From Sthenelais limicola (Eukaryota; Annelida; Polychaeta; Phyllodocida; Sigalionidae): a stretch of 64,000 bases of DNA. The notes under the pieces were generated by a model, which did not search any database, was not told where the DNA came from, and saw nothing but the letters and a program-made list of their open reading frames with translations. The position numbers and the translations under genes were made by a program. The first letter of the stretch is position 1, and every line of letters starts with the position of its first letter. The DNA is taken from NCBI GenBank assembly GCA_942159475.1, contig OW804094.1, positions 12,716,132 through 12,780,131 of the forward strand, in the 5' to 3' direction. Shown piece after piece: positions 38,153 through 48,006 of this stretch.

Positions 38153-41100
38153 TCACTCATAGCCTAATCGGTCAGGTGCTTGCCTATGACGCCTAGGCCG
38201 CTCCTCTAAGTAACCTGATCGCAACAAACCATCCATAGTCTTGGCTAGTGGTGAACCTTCTACCTTTTCCTCAGAATCTGAATCACTGGAACTCTCAGAC
38301 ACCACAGCCGCTGTGCCACCTTCCAGCTTCGTTCCCAGGCCCGGCGGCCGGTCAGACAACAAAGCTGGTTTATTGGGCGGACGGCCGCGCCTTTTCACAT
38401 GTCTAACTATATTAGCTGCAGGTAACACGGCAGGAGCATGCCGCCCGGGTATGACACGACCTTGAGGAGTAATCTTCAAGTAGTCTTTACCCGCTACCTG
38501 CTGCTTCTGATACTCTGATGCTCTATGCAAGTTAGTAACCTGCACTGGAGTCCCATCTGCATCAAAAGCCAATTTTAGTAAATCTCCATTCCATCTGAGA
38601 ACTCCCTCCTCAGTCCTGAGTTCATAGGTAGAACCCTGCACACGACGTATGACTTCAAAAGGACCATCCCATTTAGGGCCATATTTCTTCTGAGCCATAG
38701 GCGTCGCATACCTCCATACAACATCTCCAGATTTGAAAACCTTGGGTCTCGCCCGCCTATCAAAATATCGTTTCTGATAAACGGCTGAATGCCCCAAACG
38801 CTCCCTAACAAATCTATGTCCTTTCAGCAATAGCGTTTTAATCTCCTCCACAAAGACACTGCGACAAGGGAAATCAACGTCCCCAGTCAGAGTACCATAT
38901 ATAATGTCAGCCGGGACTGTTAATTCTGTACCGAATACCACCAAATTTGGCGTGCACATAGTACTCTTATGCACCGCTCCTCTATAAGCATGTGCAATAC
39001 AGGGCACCAACAAATCCCAATTCAAATCCTCAAATTGTGTCAAACATGACAATTGCTCAACAAGAACACGATTCCAACGTTCTACCTGCCCATTTGCCTG
39101 GGGTCTATAGGGAAGGGACATCAACTGCTCTATGTCAAGCAAGAGTAATAACTCCTTTAAAAGAGCTGAACGAAATTCTGGCGCTCCATCAGTCTGGAGG
39201 GAGACCGGTGGGCCGTACCTTAGCACCCACTCAGTAAACAAGGCCATCGCACAGGTAGCGGCTGTGTGATCGGGAAGCGGGTAAGCCTCAGCCCATTTAG
39301 AAAAATAATCTGTGACAACCATCACACAACTATTTCCCCTAGGGGTTCTCCTAAATGGACCAATGATATCCAAAGCAATGCGGCTCCAGCGCACACCATG
39401 GATTTCCTTCTTCAACGGGGTTATACCTTTTCCACCCCTACTCTTACAAGAAGCGCAAACTTCACAGCCGCGTACCCAATCGGCGATATCCCTCTTCATC
39501 CGGGGCCAAACAAACTTTTGTCTTGCCGCCTGATAAGTTTTGAACTCGCCGAAGTGAGCTGCAAGCTTACTCCCGTGCAAAGTACGGAATAACTCCTTCC
39601 TCAGAGCTAGAGGTACCAGTACACGTGTATACACAACTCCGTTGTCGCTTTCCCAATCCATACACAGCAATTCTTTTTCCACTTTTAAAAATTCTATCTT
39701 ACTCACATAGTAACAGAACTCTCCCCCCTCAGCCAACAAAGCTTTATTGTCTGGCTTCTGAGTAAGACCCTGTACTATTGATTTGATTCTGGTGAGAACA
39801 TCATCTTCTTCTTGCGCTACCTTCAACCGATCACCCGCCAATGTTGAAAATATATGGTAGTCCACAGTCATTGTAGCTACTACGGCGTCATGTGCACCAC
39901 AATCCAGACAATCTTCTCTGGGACATCTTCTCACCGGCAGCCGCGAAAGCGCGTCCGCATTTATGTGTTTGCGGCCCGGCCTATGAACAATCTGATCTTC
40001 CCGCAATCCATAATGCTGCAAAGTGGTTAACCACCTTGCTAGCATACCAGAAGGGTCTCTAAAGTTCATTAACCAGCGCAACGAAGCATGATCAGTTCTC
40101 AACATAAAGTCATGTTGCCCTATTATATAATGTTGAAACTTAGATAAATAAGTCAAAACAGCTAGCAACTCTCTTTTTGTAGCACAGTAATTCTGTTGGG
40201 CCTTAGTCAACGTATTACTGGCATAACTCAAAACCACCTCTCTCGAATTCTGCATCTGAGAGAGGACTCCAGACATACCGAATCCACTCGCGTCAGTATC
40301 CAGAATGATAGTTCCAGACGGCTGTGGGTAGCCTAATACAGGAGGAGATGTCAATAAATCTTTCAGGTCTGCAAAGGCCTTATGACAATTATCATCAAAG
40401 GTCACACGCCGATTATTCTTCAGCTCCGCCCCGGCTACCAATGCTTGAATAGGAGCTGCAACCTCTGAGAAATTGGGCATAAATTCTCTATAATATGAAG
40501 CGAAACCCAGAAACTGACGGACCTGCTTAATAGTAGTCGGAACCGGCCAAGAATGGACTTTCTCCAACTTATCCGGATCCGCGCGGACTCCATCTTGAGA
40601 AACAATTCTCCCCAAATACTTCACATTCAGTTTGAAAAATTCACATTTCTTCGGTTTAAGCTTCAACCCATAATCGGCTAGTCTCTGCAAGACTTTTTCC
40701 GTATTTAACAATGCTTCATCAAAACTGGAGCCAAAGATGATTACATCGTCCAAATAAACAAGACAGCATTTCCACCTCAATCCAGCCAACATTTGTTCCA
40801 TCATACGCTCAAATGTGGCAGGCGCATTGCATAGTCCAAAACTCATAACCTTGAATTGGAACAGGCCCATAGTCGAGACAAAAGCCGTCTTCTCCTTACT
40901 AGCTTCGTCCATGGCAATTTGCCAGTAACCGCTCTCTAAATCCAAAGTTATAAACCATAAGTTACCACCCAATGCCTCAATGCTTTCATCTATTCTAGGG
41001 AGAGGGAAAGAATCCTTCTTTGTGACCGCATTGACTGGACGATAGTCAACACAAAACCTGTCAGTGCCGTCACTTTTCTTCACAATCACAACCGCAGATC

Positions 41101-42439
41101 CCCAGGGGCTATTACTAGGTTCTATAACACCTTTATCGAGCATGTCTTGAATCTGTTTCTCAGCAGCTTCTCGACGCGCGCGCGGCAGGCGTCTATACAC
41201 ACTTTTAATTGGCACAGCATCACCTGTGTCAACCACATGACGCACTTTGTTAGTGTGTCCCAGTGTTTCACCCGGCAACCTGAAGCAATGTTTATACTGC
41301 CAAAGCAGATTCCTTAGTCTAATTATGTCCTCCGCCTTAGACAAATCAGACCCTCTTACCAATTTCGCTAGTGGGCATTCATCCACTGGCGGCATTGGAA
41401 CCTCCGGTTCCAACATCTCCACATCAACAATAGGAGAATTATCATTCAAGAAATCTTCTCCCCTTGCTGTCTGCAGTTCGATCAGTACGGGAGAGCTAGT
41501 GGGATTGCATACAGACAGCGTGCAATTATATCGGTCGCCAGCAACCAATAAACTCCCTGCAACATAACATCCCAACTCCGGCTCATCTGGTTCAAAGAAC
41601 ATGTCCTCATTCGGGGACATTGGGCCAATGCCACTACAAATAGTGGAGAAAGCGTCTATGAAAATACTCTCACAGTTGCTCCTTGTCATAGGCCCACTTT
41701 GCAATGCCCTGCACATTACCGATTGTTCACCTGCCTCGAGAGTGAATAAACCAGACCAGTCGGAATTACATTTATGGAGATAGATAAAATCCATCCCCAA
41801 GATACCAGCTTCTGCTCCAACCAAACCACTTACCACCAGGCAGTTGAGGGCATACCAAGCACCTCCCAACCCCAGCGCGAGTCGCACACACCCATGCGTC
41901 TTTAGATTATGACCAGTCCCAGCATAGCACGTCACTCCACATGGCATCAATGACGGCCTGACTGAGAGTTCATCATATACATGCCTTTTTACCAGCGTGC
42001 ATTGTGCCCCCCAGTCAATAAGGAATTGACCAGTTACATTCACTAAAGTCACATCCGCATACATGCGCTCAGCCACAAGCGGACGATTGCGGTCTGAAAC
42101 ACAAATCTCAAAATCACGCAAGTCACACACCATTACTTTACTCACCACCCGGGCATCTTCCCCCCATTCAACTTTTAGAATTTGCCCAGGCATGCATACA
42201 TACTCAGGATCTCCTTCATTCACTACCATCACTGAGCATGTGGCGCGCCCAATTGCGCCAATGCCGCTGCCCTCGTGCACTTCACCTCCAAGATCACCTT
42301 CTCCATGGGCGTCCCCAGGCTGATCTAGGGGCACAAGAACATCGGATCCAATTGGTTTACTAGCCCGATTTATCGACAATGCGGTGTGTATGCTGTTTGT
42401 CGCGATCTCCTGTTCACCGCCTAAGAAGATCCGACCTTG
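38153..42439 (-). CDS. pol: Ty3/gypsy Pol polyprotein: protease, reverse transcriptase, RNase H, integrase
   Basis: The frame is open from the inferred frameshift point at 42439 to the stop at 38153 (1428 codons). There is no ATG near its start, so it is read as a Gag-Pol fusion. Positions below count from the TTG at 42379. Protease: active-site region FLIDWGAQ (119-126) with the flap-side ILGMD (193-197); the catalytic triplet is DWG where D(S/T)G is usual. Reverse transcriptase: LDLESG with D480 and YLDD at 542-545. RNase H: D696, E737 and D763. Integrase: H935, H942, C972 and C975 zinc site, then D1004, D1064 and E1100, spaced exactly D,D35E. A GPY/F-like module (about 1232-1250, KYGPKWDGPFEV) follows, then KRRGRPPNKP (about 1328-1337), an AT-hook. 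All domains look intact. Confidence 0.95.
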   Translation of the reverse strand, partial: QGRIFLGGEQEIATNSIHTALSINRASKPIGSDVLVPLDQPGDAHGEGDLGGEVHEGSGIGAIGRATCSVMVVNEGDPEYVCMPGQILKVEWGEDARVVSKVMVCDLRDFEICVSDRNRPLVAERMYADVTLVNVTGQFLIDWGAQCTLVKRHVYDELSVRPSLMPCGVTCYAGTGHNLKTHGCVRLALGLGGAWYALNCLVVSGLVGAEAGILGMDFIYLHKCNSDWSGLFTLEAGEQSVMCRALQSGPMTRSNCESIFIDAFSTICSGIGPMSPNEDMFFEPDEPELGCYVAGSLLVAGDRYNCTLSVCNPTSSPVLIELQTARGEDFLNDNSPIVDVEMLEPEVPMPPVDECPLAKLVRGSDLSKAEDIIRLRNLLWQYKHCFRLPGETLGHTNKVRHVVDTGDAVPIKSVYRRLPRARREAAEKQIQDMLDKGVIEPSNSPWGSAVVIVKKSDGTDRFCVDYRPVNAVTKKDSFPLPRIDESIEALGGNLWFITLDLESGYWQIAMDEASKEKTAFVSTMGLFQFKVMSFGLCNAPATFERMMEQMLAGLRWKCCLVYLDDVIIFGSSFDEALLNTEKVLQRLADYGLKLKPKKCEFFKLNVKYLGRIVSQDGVRADPDKLEKVHSWPVPTTIKQVRQFLGFASYYREFMPNFSEVAAPIQALVAGAELKNNRRVTFDDNCHKAFADLKDLLTSPPVLGYPQPSGTIILDTDASGFGMSGVLSQMQNSREVVLSYASNTLTKAQQNYCATKRELLAVLTYLSKFQHYIIGQHDFMLRTDHASLRWLMNFRDPSGMLARWLTTLQHYGLREDQIVHRPGRKHINADALSRLPVRRCPREDCLDCGAHDAVVATMTVDYHIFSTLAGDRLKVAQEEDDVLTRIKSIVQGLTQKPDNKALLAEGGEFCYYVSKIEFLKVEKELLCMDWESDNGVVYTRVLVPLALRKELFRTLHGSKLAAHFGEFKTYQAARQKFVWPRMKRDIADWVRGCEVCASCKSRGGKGITPLKKEIHGVRWSRIALDIIGPFRRTPRGNSCVMVVTDYFSKWAEAYPLPDHTAATCAMALFTEWVLRYGPPVSLQTDGAPEFRSALLKELLLLLDIEQLMSLPYRPQANGQVERWNRVLVEQLSCLTQFEDLNWDLLVPCIAHAYRGAVHKSTMCTPNLVVFGTELTVPADIIYGTLTGDVDFPCRSVFVEEIKTLLLKGHRFVRERLGHSAVYQKRYFDRRARPKVFKSGDVVWRYATPMAQKKYGPKWDGPFEVIRRVQGSTYELRTEEGVLRWNGDLLKLAFDADGTPVQVTNLHRASEYQKQQVAGKDYLKITPQGRVIPGRHAPAVLPAANIVRHVKRRGRPPNKPALLSDRPPGLGTKLEGGTAAVVSESSSDSDSEEKVEGSPLAKTMDGLLRSGYLEERPRRHRQAPDRLGYE

Positions 42440-42445
42440 TTTAAC
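42381..42445 (-). promoter_or_regulatory. Programmed -1 frameshift signal: slippery heptamer plus H-type pseudoknot
   Basis: On the minus strand G TTA AAC (42445-42439) is in the gag frame, 15 nt before the gag stop. After a 7-nt spacer, stem 1 pairs GATCTTC (42431-42425) with GGAGATC (42410-42404), 7 bp including one G-U. In its loop GCGGTG (42420-42415) pairs with CACCGC (42386-42381), 6 bp, making a pseudoknot. Slipping back one base enters the open pol frame. GTTAAAC is a heptamer known to work in equine arteritis virus. The spacing is in the usual 5-9 nt range. Confidence 0.8.
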
Positions 42446-44484
42446 AGCAGAGCCAACTGTTCCTTAATTGCCGCAGCCTGAGCTGTAAAGTCATCAAAAG
42501 ACTTAACATGTGTTTTTTGTTTAACACAATCCGCCCACATGTGTCCTTCTTGCTGACAATAGTAACATTTCCGAGGCATACCAGGTCTTCTCCTATAATT
42601 TCCTTCAGAAGAACCCTTTCTACCCCCCTCACCCGACTCGGCAGGTGGTGGTGGTGGTAAAGCCTCCAGTTGCGGTTTTGGCCTTTTCTGCCACGCCCGA
42701 AAAGCTTGAAACTCTGCCATTTCTCTATCATCCCACTCTCGCTCCGATTTGGTCACAGTAGTTACCGTTGACACACCCGCCTCGCTTTTAATCGAGTGTA
42801 AATGCGAAGACGTGTGTGAAACTCCACTGGTTCCAAATACATCCCTATATCTAGTAGCGGCTGCCGCAGCCGAAACTATATCGGTCGGCTCCTGCATTGC
42901 AACATATTGCGACATGCCTTTATCCACCAGCCCATCAAGAAATGTTTTCACTGCCATATCATGCAACGTGCCATCCCATTCACCGAAAGCATGTACTGCC
43001 TTCAAACTTAAGTTCTGGCTGAAAGCAGCCGGACTCTGCCCAGGATCTTGCCTGCATTCGAAAAATTCCCGCTTTCGCGTCTTATCAGACTTTTCAGCCT
43101 GATAATCATATTCGAGCATCTGTAGCAGCTGATCAACTGAAAAATCATCCGGCTCCAGCATCATAGCTTGCGGCAGCTGTTTACCTACTCCGGTTAGCAG
43201 TTGTATTTTATAAGTCTCATCATCCCAATTATTTGAACGTGCTATCATTACTGTGCGTCTTTGATAGTCACGCCAATCCTCCCGACCATCCCATTCAGGG
43301 AAGTTCACAGTTCTAGGGTTGCGAATTGGCTTAGTTGGTTTGAACTTAGGCATGCCAAATGCAGGTCCCTTACCTTCAGGTAAGTAACCCGCGGCTGGAT
43401 CTATTGACCGCCTAACTCCACTCATATTGGCCGGCAATGATCGCCTTACCGCGCCCATAATTCCATAACCGACTGGACTAGGACTAGAAGGGCGCAAACC
43501 ACGCGCAGCTTCTAAAGCACTCCTCCTGTCACCTTTAAACGCCCGCCCGCCAGTTGGTGCGTCCGGCATGACCGACGTATAATGTGGTGGATATGATGCT
43601 ACATTATCTGGACTTCCTTTCCTTTGATCAAAGTCAGGTAAATCATTCATGATTCGGGTGTATGATTCATTAGTTATACCACCCGGATTCTCATAAATAG
43701 GAGTGCTAACCTTTTCCACCTCGTCAGCAAAAGCAATACCCCTAGCCCTGTGCTGTGGGACTTGAAAGTCAAAGCGGCTATTCAATTCTTCCAAATTCAC
43801 TCTCATACGCTCATTATTCTTACGTTCCCAAGCGCGCTTAGCCTCTAGTGAAGTCAATTTCTCACTTTGATCTTTCACTACAGATCTTAAACGAGCTTGT
43901 TCCTGTCTAGCTAAATTCAATTCCGATTCAGTATAAGCCGCTTTCTCCAGGGCCTCTTTCCCCTTCCTTGCAGACTCCAATACTGAATCATTCATCAAAT
44001 TCAAAGTACTCACTTGCGTAGAGATGAGTTTATCCATCCTATCATAGGTCATGCGCCTATTCCTAGTACGGTCCTGAGTCCATTCGGATTGCAACTGACC
44101 AATATCCGCATGAACCACTGGAGTCATGGGAGGCAATTTACCATGCAAAAACTCATCCTCATCCGAGCCAATATCCACAATCTCCGGTTTTTTCTTCAAC
44201 GCACTACGAGGAAGCTTTGACAACTTCCTTCTCATGGTCACTTTCAAATCGGGCGGTTGTACATGTTCATTGCCGCTACTTGAATTAGCTTCTATGCTCG
44301 CTTTCACCCGCACATTAGCATTAACATGGGGTTCCAGCGATCGATCGAAATTCAGTTTTGACTGGGCCAACTGATTTTCCAAGTCCTGTATAGTCTGATT
44401 CGTTTGCTGCAGAAATTCATCCACAGCCATCAGGTCATCCGGTGCTCCAGTGGAGAGCCGGACATCTTTCCCCTTGTCACCCAT
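42421..44484 (-). CDS. gag: Ty3/gypsy Gag polyprotein
   Basis: The start is the ATG at 44484-44482, and the product is about 687 residues. The N-terminal half is rich in coiled coil (about 160-250). The capsid-like region lies near residues 385-560 (it begins near NFPEWDGREDW and includes LDGLVDKGM), which matches retrotransposon Gag proteins. A zinc knuckle follows near residues 640-653 with CYYCQQEGHMWADC, an exact C-x2-C-x4-H-x4-C, for RNA packaging. Acidic and Pro-rich linkers flank it. The gag stop (42423-42421) lies inside the frameshift structure, so most ribosomes should stop here and a minority continue into pol. Confidence 0.93.
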   Translation of the reverse strand: MGDKGKDVRLSTGAPDDLMAVDEFLQQTNQTIQDLENQLAQSKLNFDRSLEPHVNANVRVKASIEANSSSGNEHVQPPDLKVTMRRKLSKLPRSALKKKPEIVDIGSDEDEFLHGKLPPMTPVVHADIGQLQSEWTQDRTRNRRMTYDRMDKLISTQVSTLNLMNDSVLESARKGKEALEKAAYTESELNLARQEQARLRSVVKDQSEKLTSLEAKRAWERKNNERMRVNLEELNSRFDFQVPQHRARGIAFADEVEKVSTPIYENPGGITNESYTRIMNDLPDFDQRKGSPDNVASYPPHYTSVMPDAPTGGRAFKGDRRSALEAARGLRPSSPSPVGYGIMGAVRRSLPANMSGVRRSIDPAAGYLPEGKGPAFGMPKFKPTKPIRNPRTVNFPEWDGREDWRDYQRRTVMIARSNNWDDETYKIQLLTGVGKQLPQAMMLEPDDFSVDQLLQMLEYDYQAEKSDKTRKREFFECRQDPGQSPAAFSQNLSLKAVHAFGEWDGTLHDMAVKTFLDGLVDKGMSQYVAMQEPTDIVSAAAAATRYRDVFGTSGVSHTSSHLHSIKSEAGVSTVTTVTKSEREWDDREMAEFQAFRAWQKRPKPQLEALPPPPPAESGEGGRKGSSEGNYRRRPGMPRKCYYCQQEGHMWADCVKQKTHVKSFDDFTAQAAAIKEQLALLLNKVGSS

Positions 44485-44556
44485 CGGCACTCCTCGTTAG
44501 AGGCTACCGACGGCTGACACAGGTCTCACCCGTTAGCGAGCAAAAATCCAAAAATG

Positions 44557-44568
44557 GTCACGGCACCA
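44557..44568 (-). other. Primer-binding site, tRNA-His type
   Basis: TGGTGCCGTGAC on the minus strand, 3 nt after the 5' LTR, is complementary to the 3' end (GTCACGGCA + CCA) typical of animal tRNA-His. Confidence 0.8.
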
Positions 44569-44571
44569 AAT

Positions 44572-44995
44572 TGTAGTGTCCGATCGACGGCCTTAAGCGA
44601 CTATGAGACTTAATCTATCGAATAAAGACAACGACAACAACAGGATCTAATGGACCTCGCCAGCTTCTCTCTTTATATACTTCTGTTCCTCACCCGGGCT
44701 GCTCTCACGAGAACAACAACTATACAATACGTCATATCGAGTAATCAATACATAGGTGTGCATACACAATGGGTGTATAAGGAAGGAATAACAGTAAATA
44801 TATGGAACAAGCAGTATCACACAGCAATAAAAAAGTTAAAATACAGACCACCGAAATACAACGACCTCTATCGGTCAAAACCCACCACAACCGCGACCAG
44901 CGCGGCTACTCTAGACTTACTTAGCGGGACTGGTACAACAGCCGCGTAGCCCCGGCTCTGGTTTAACAAATGTCAATCCAGAGCCGCGCACCACA
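44572..44995 (-). repeat. 5' LTR
   Basis: 424 bp, reading as identical to the copy at 33190-33613. It carries the same TATATAAAG promoter element, so it should drive the genomic RNA leftward. Confidence 0.93.
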
Positions 44996-45701
44996 AAGCC
45001 ATTTTTATTCAAATCAAATATTAATCAGGAATTTAATTTTTTTTCCCAATTTTTCTCATAAATAAGTCGTAATATAGAAAAATTTAGCCTGGAAAGCCAT
45101 CCTGATTTTTTGTGTATGAGTTGGCAAATACTGTATCTACATTCATATTAAATTTAAAAAATATTCATCAAACAGTTTTTTTTAAAAATGCTGATTGTCA
45201 TCAGCCAAAGTCAATTTTGCTAGTGCCCCATACTGCCAATAGGGGGCTTCCAGGGAGCTAACTCAGGATCTGAGGAAAAAAACATTATCTGATGATAAGT
45301 ATATATATGTTGAATGTCTGGGTGAAATTTGATGTCTGAATTCATGTCAGAACCATTTTAAACGAATTATGTTAATATATCACTCAAATGTAGTAAATAT
45401 ACTCAAATATGATTTATTATTTCTATCTCCATACCGCCATAGCATGAAAACTAGCCTGGTGACCTATGTTTTTTTTTCACTCAATAATGATTATTTCATG
45501 TCAAGTATCATTGGTAAAAATTTTAGAAAAATTCATCAATAATCAAAATCACTACTGAGTCACCTTAATGCTTAAGAACCTCAGTTTAAGCTCAATCCAT
45601 TAAGTACGACAGGCTTTATCCTTAATGTGAAGGTTTTTGTGTGTTGGTGTTGGATGGAGTACAGTATTACAGCGCTCACTCACACAGCAAGGGATAGGGA
45701 T

Positions 45702-45922
45702 GGATTTCAGAAAATGTACAATTGGCAGCTCTACACATTTAGTAAATTCTGCTAAATTAGGCTGCAATTTGGTCGATACTAGGTAGTTACATTCGAGTAT
45801 ATTTGGCATTGCATTGATTCTAGCAATCTGTTTGGTTAGGTTTAACTGTATTTTCGCCTGAGATTTGGGATATTTGAGAGAATCGCTGAAGGCGAATTGT
45901 ACATTTTTTGACGACTTCACCC
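45702..45922. mobile_element. MITE-A copy (left end eroded)
   Basis: The left end starts within the repeat at GGATTTCAGAAAATG. The right end is a GACGACTTCACCC variant. The interior TTGGCAGCTCTACACATTTA is intact. Confidence 0.75.
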
Positions 45923-46066
45923 TTCTACCATGTATTGTCTGGGGAGGACGTCTATCTTACTGATATTTCACGACATTTGATTTTACAGTCCATACACATA
46001 CTGCAATGTTAGTCACACTAAGATGCAAAGTACTGTGCCCCTGTAATATAGGACGCATCTTTGATT

Positions 46067-46267
46067 CACTCTAGGTCCAAACCCTCAGATCAGATAAGAA
46101 TGGTATGTCAGCCTACTTCACTAATCGATTTCCTGACCTAAGACTCGTTTTAATGGGAATATAATGACATTTTGCGGTCTTAATCGGATTATAATGGCAC
46201 TTGGTGGTTTGAGGCGAGAGGCTTTCCCTCCGTTTGAAGGGACTCTCTCATCTTTGGGCCTAGACTG
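46067..46267 (-). mobile_element. MITE-B copy (inverted)
   Basis: 201 bp from CACTCTAGGTCCAAACCC to GGGCCTAGACTG, opposite in orientation to the 5.2-kb copy. The TTAATGG/CCATTAA motifs are retained. Confidence 0.8.
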
Positions 46268-46470
46268 CACTCGCCCTCCTCCCCAAGACAAGGTAGTGTG
46301 TGTGGCCCTACTCCCTACTCACCCTCACTTGTGAAGGGAGTGACCTTAACATGTAAGTTTTTTTTTTCAGATTTCGTTTTTTAAACAAAGATATATCAAA
46401 GACTTGAGCAAATCTAGACTCATCTCAAAATATTATAAACACAAGCTGTTGATGGGACTGTGACATTAGT

Positions 46471-46697
46471 GGTTCAGATTTTCAGGAAATATACAATTGG
46501 CAGCTGTACGCATTTAGTAAATTCTGCTAAATTAGGCTGCAATTTGGCCAATACTAGTATATTCAGCATTGCATTGATTCTAGCTCTTATCTGTTTGGTT
46601 AGTTTGAACTGTATTTTGAACTTTATTTTCGTCTGAAATTTGGGTTAGTTGAGAAGATCGGCGAAGTTGAATTGTACATTTTCCGAAAATCTGGCCC
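46471..46697. mobile_element. MITE-A copy
   Basis: GGTTCAGATTTTCAGGAAAT to CCGAAAATCTGGCCC. The 4-bp TAGT is duplicated at 46467-46470 and 46698-46701. Confidence 0.85.
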
Positions 46698-47229
46698 TAG
46701 TCCGTTGAAGTCATGCCAATATTATTATTATTGACCTCGGGAAGGGATTAAACACGACCTCACCACTTACACAGGGAATTAAACACTAAGTTCAACAAGG
46801 CCAGACTCAGTCCCTCACCCGGAGTTCAAACTACTATAAATAAAGCATAATCCCTCAGCTAAGCAGCTCGTTCACTTGTTACAATATCACCCTTTATGAC
46901 CTCATGTAAACAAACTATTAGAAATCACTCAATATTCCATGTTCCATAAATTAATATATTACTTTTATTGGATCCATTTATTGGAAACTCGTGAAGACCA
47001 CCCTTTACAAAATTATAAATTATTAAGTAATTATTGGAATTACTTTTATTGGGTTAATTTATTGGAAACAGGGGGAGTTATGAACCTGAGTGAATGAATA
47101 AAAGTATCCATATTTGGATCGCATCCAATGTAAAACCATTGATAAAGTAGTTCCCTCTTTAAGGTAAGTGGGTTTGCGTGAGAATTCCCTGATCGCATGC
47201 TCCTATAGTTTAGGTGCCGGACATGAGAA
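46698..47229. other. Intergenic sequence
   Basis: No gene is seen. ATTACTTTTATTGG...GGAAAC is repeated at about 46960-46990 and 47040-47070. Confidence 0.5.
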
Positions 47230-47438
47230 CTCCCCCCCCCCCCCCCACCCTCCCTCCCCCCTACTCCTATAGTTAAATCACTGGCTAGGTATTCTCCCTG
47301 CTCTTCCCCATCCTCCTGCTGCTCCTCCTTTCCTCCTCTTCCTCCCTCCTGCTCCTCCTCCTCTTCCTCCTCTTCTTCCTGCTCCTCTTCCTCCTCTTCT
47401 TCCTCCTCCTCCTCCTCCTCCTCCTCCTCCTCTTTCTC

Positions 47439-47469
<31 letters not shown>

Positions 47470-47715
47470 ACCTCCCCCCTGCTCCTCTTCCTCCTGCTCC
47501 TGCTCCTCTTCCTCCTCCTCTACCTCTCCCTCCTGCTTCTCCTCTTCCTCTACCTCCCCCTCCCGTTCTCCCCCCCTCCTTCCTCTCCCTCCTGCTCCTG
47601 TCCTCCCTCTTCTCCTCCTTTCTCCCTCTCCCTCCCCCTCTTCCCTCTCCCACCCCTACAGGTAATCCCCCCCCCCCACCTACAGGTAAAGCCCCCCCCC
47701 CCACACACACACACA
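47230..47715. repeat. Polypyrimidine tract, (CCT)n/(CTT)n with C-runs
   Basis: Almost pure C/T for over 400 bp, mostly CTCCTC and TCCTCT, with C-runs at both ends and (CA)n at 47700-47714. Such tracts can form triplex DNA. The Gly/Arg-rich minus frame across it is low-complexity, not a gene. Confidence 0.85.
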
Positions 47716-48006
47716 CCTATCCATGCTCACCTGTGGTGCTGTGGCAGGAGGAAGCCACCAACAGTAACAGCAACACCTCCTCATCCACTCCTCTAGCATC
47801 ACGCCACTCTCTCCTCCAGGGCGACACGGCTGGTCATCACCTCCTCCTCCAGGTGCCACAACTCATGCTACCACTGCTACCTCCAGGGCTGCGTGCTTCC
47901 AGCGTTCCTCCTTACTGGGGTAAAGGCCATGTATGTGATAGTTCCTTAGTGGCGTTTGTTCTCCAGCTTGTTCCTCGGATTGATTGATTGCCGTGGGAAA
48001 GCTTCA
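47716..48006. other. Unique-looking sequence
   Basis: No exon is recognised. GGCCATGTATGTGATAGTTC and the following GTTTGTTC...TTGATTG words recur at 48940-49010, so the two MITE-B arrays sit between related flanks. Confidence 0.5.

Larger units (their letters stand above)
33190..44995 (-). mobile_element. Complete Ty3/gypsy LTR retrotransposon (11.8 kb)
   Basis: The element reads right to left: 5' LTR, primer site, gag, pol, ORF3, polypurine tract, 3' LTR. The target duplication AAGC lies at 33186-33189 and 44996-44999. The two LTRs are 424 bp each and no difference was seen when reading them side by side. With three long uninterrupted ORFs this implies recent insertion and possible activity. 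The element lacks a chromodomain, and domain order PR-RT-RNaseH-INT places it in Ty3/gypsy (Metaviridae-like). At 11.8 kb it is long for the group because of ORF3. The relatives within Ty3/gypsy were not determined. Confidence 0.95.
32783..45564. mobile_element. TTAA-flanked DNA element split by the LTR retrotransposon
   Basis: Inverted ends GGTGACTCAGTACTGAT and ATCACTACTGAGTCACC are flanked by TTAA at 32779-32782 and 45565-45568. Without the insert the element is about 970 bp. Its interior has about 130-bp degenerate repeats (ATGCTGATTTTTGGTGTG, then ATTTCATCAAGATTTATG). No transposase is seen; the TTAA target suggests a Kolobok or piggyBac relative. Confidence 0.75.

Noticed and set aside
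42377..42379. TTG as an independent start codon for pol
   Set aside because: There is no ATG near, the frame is open further upstream into gag, and a strong frameshift signal explains Pol expression.
47468..47716. Gly/Arg-rich minus-strand frame
   Set aside because: It comes from translating a low-complexity polypyrimidine tract.
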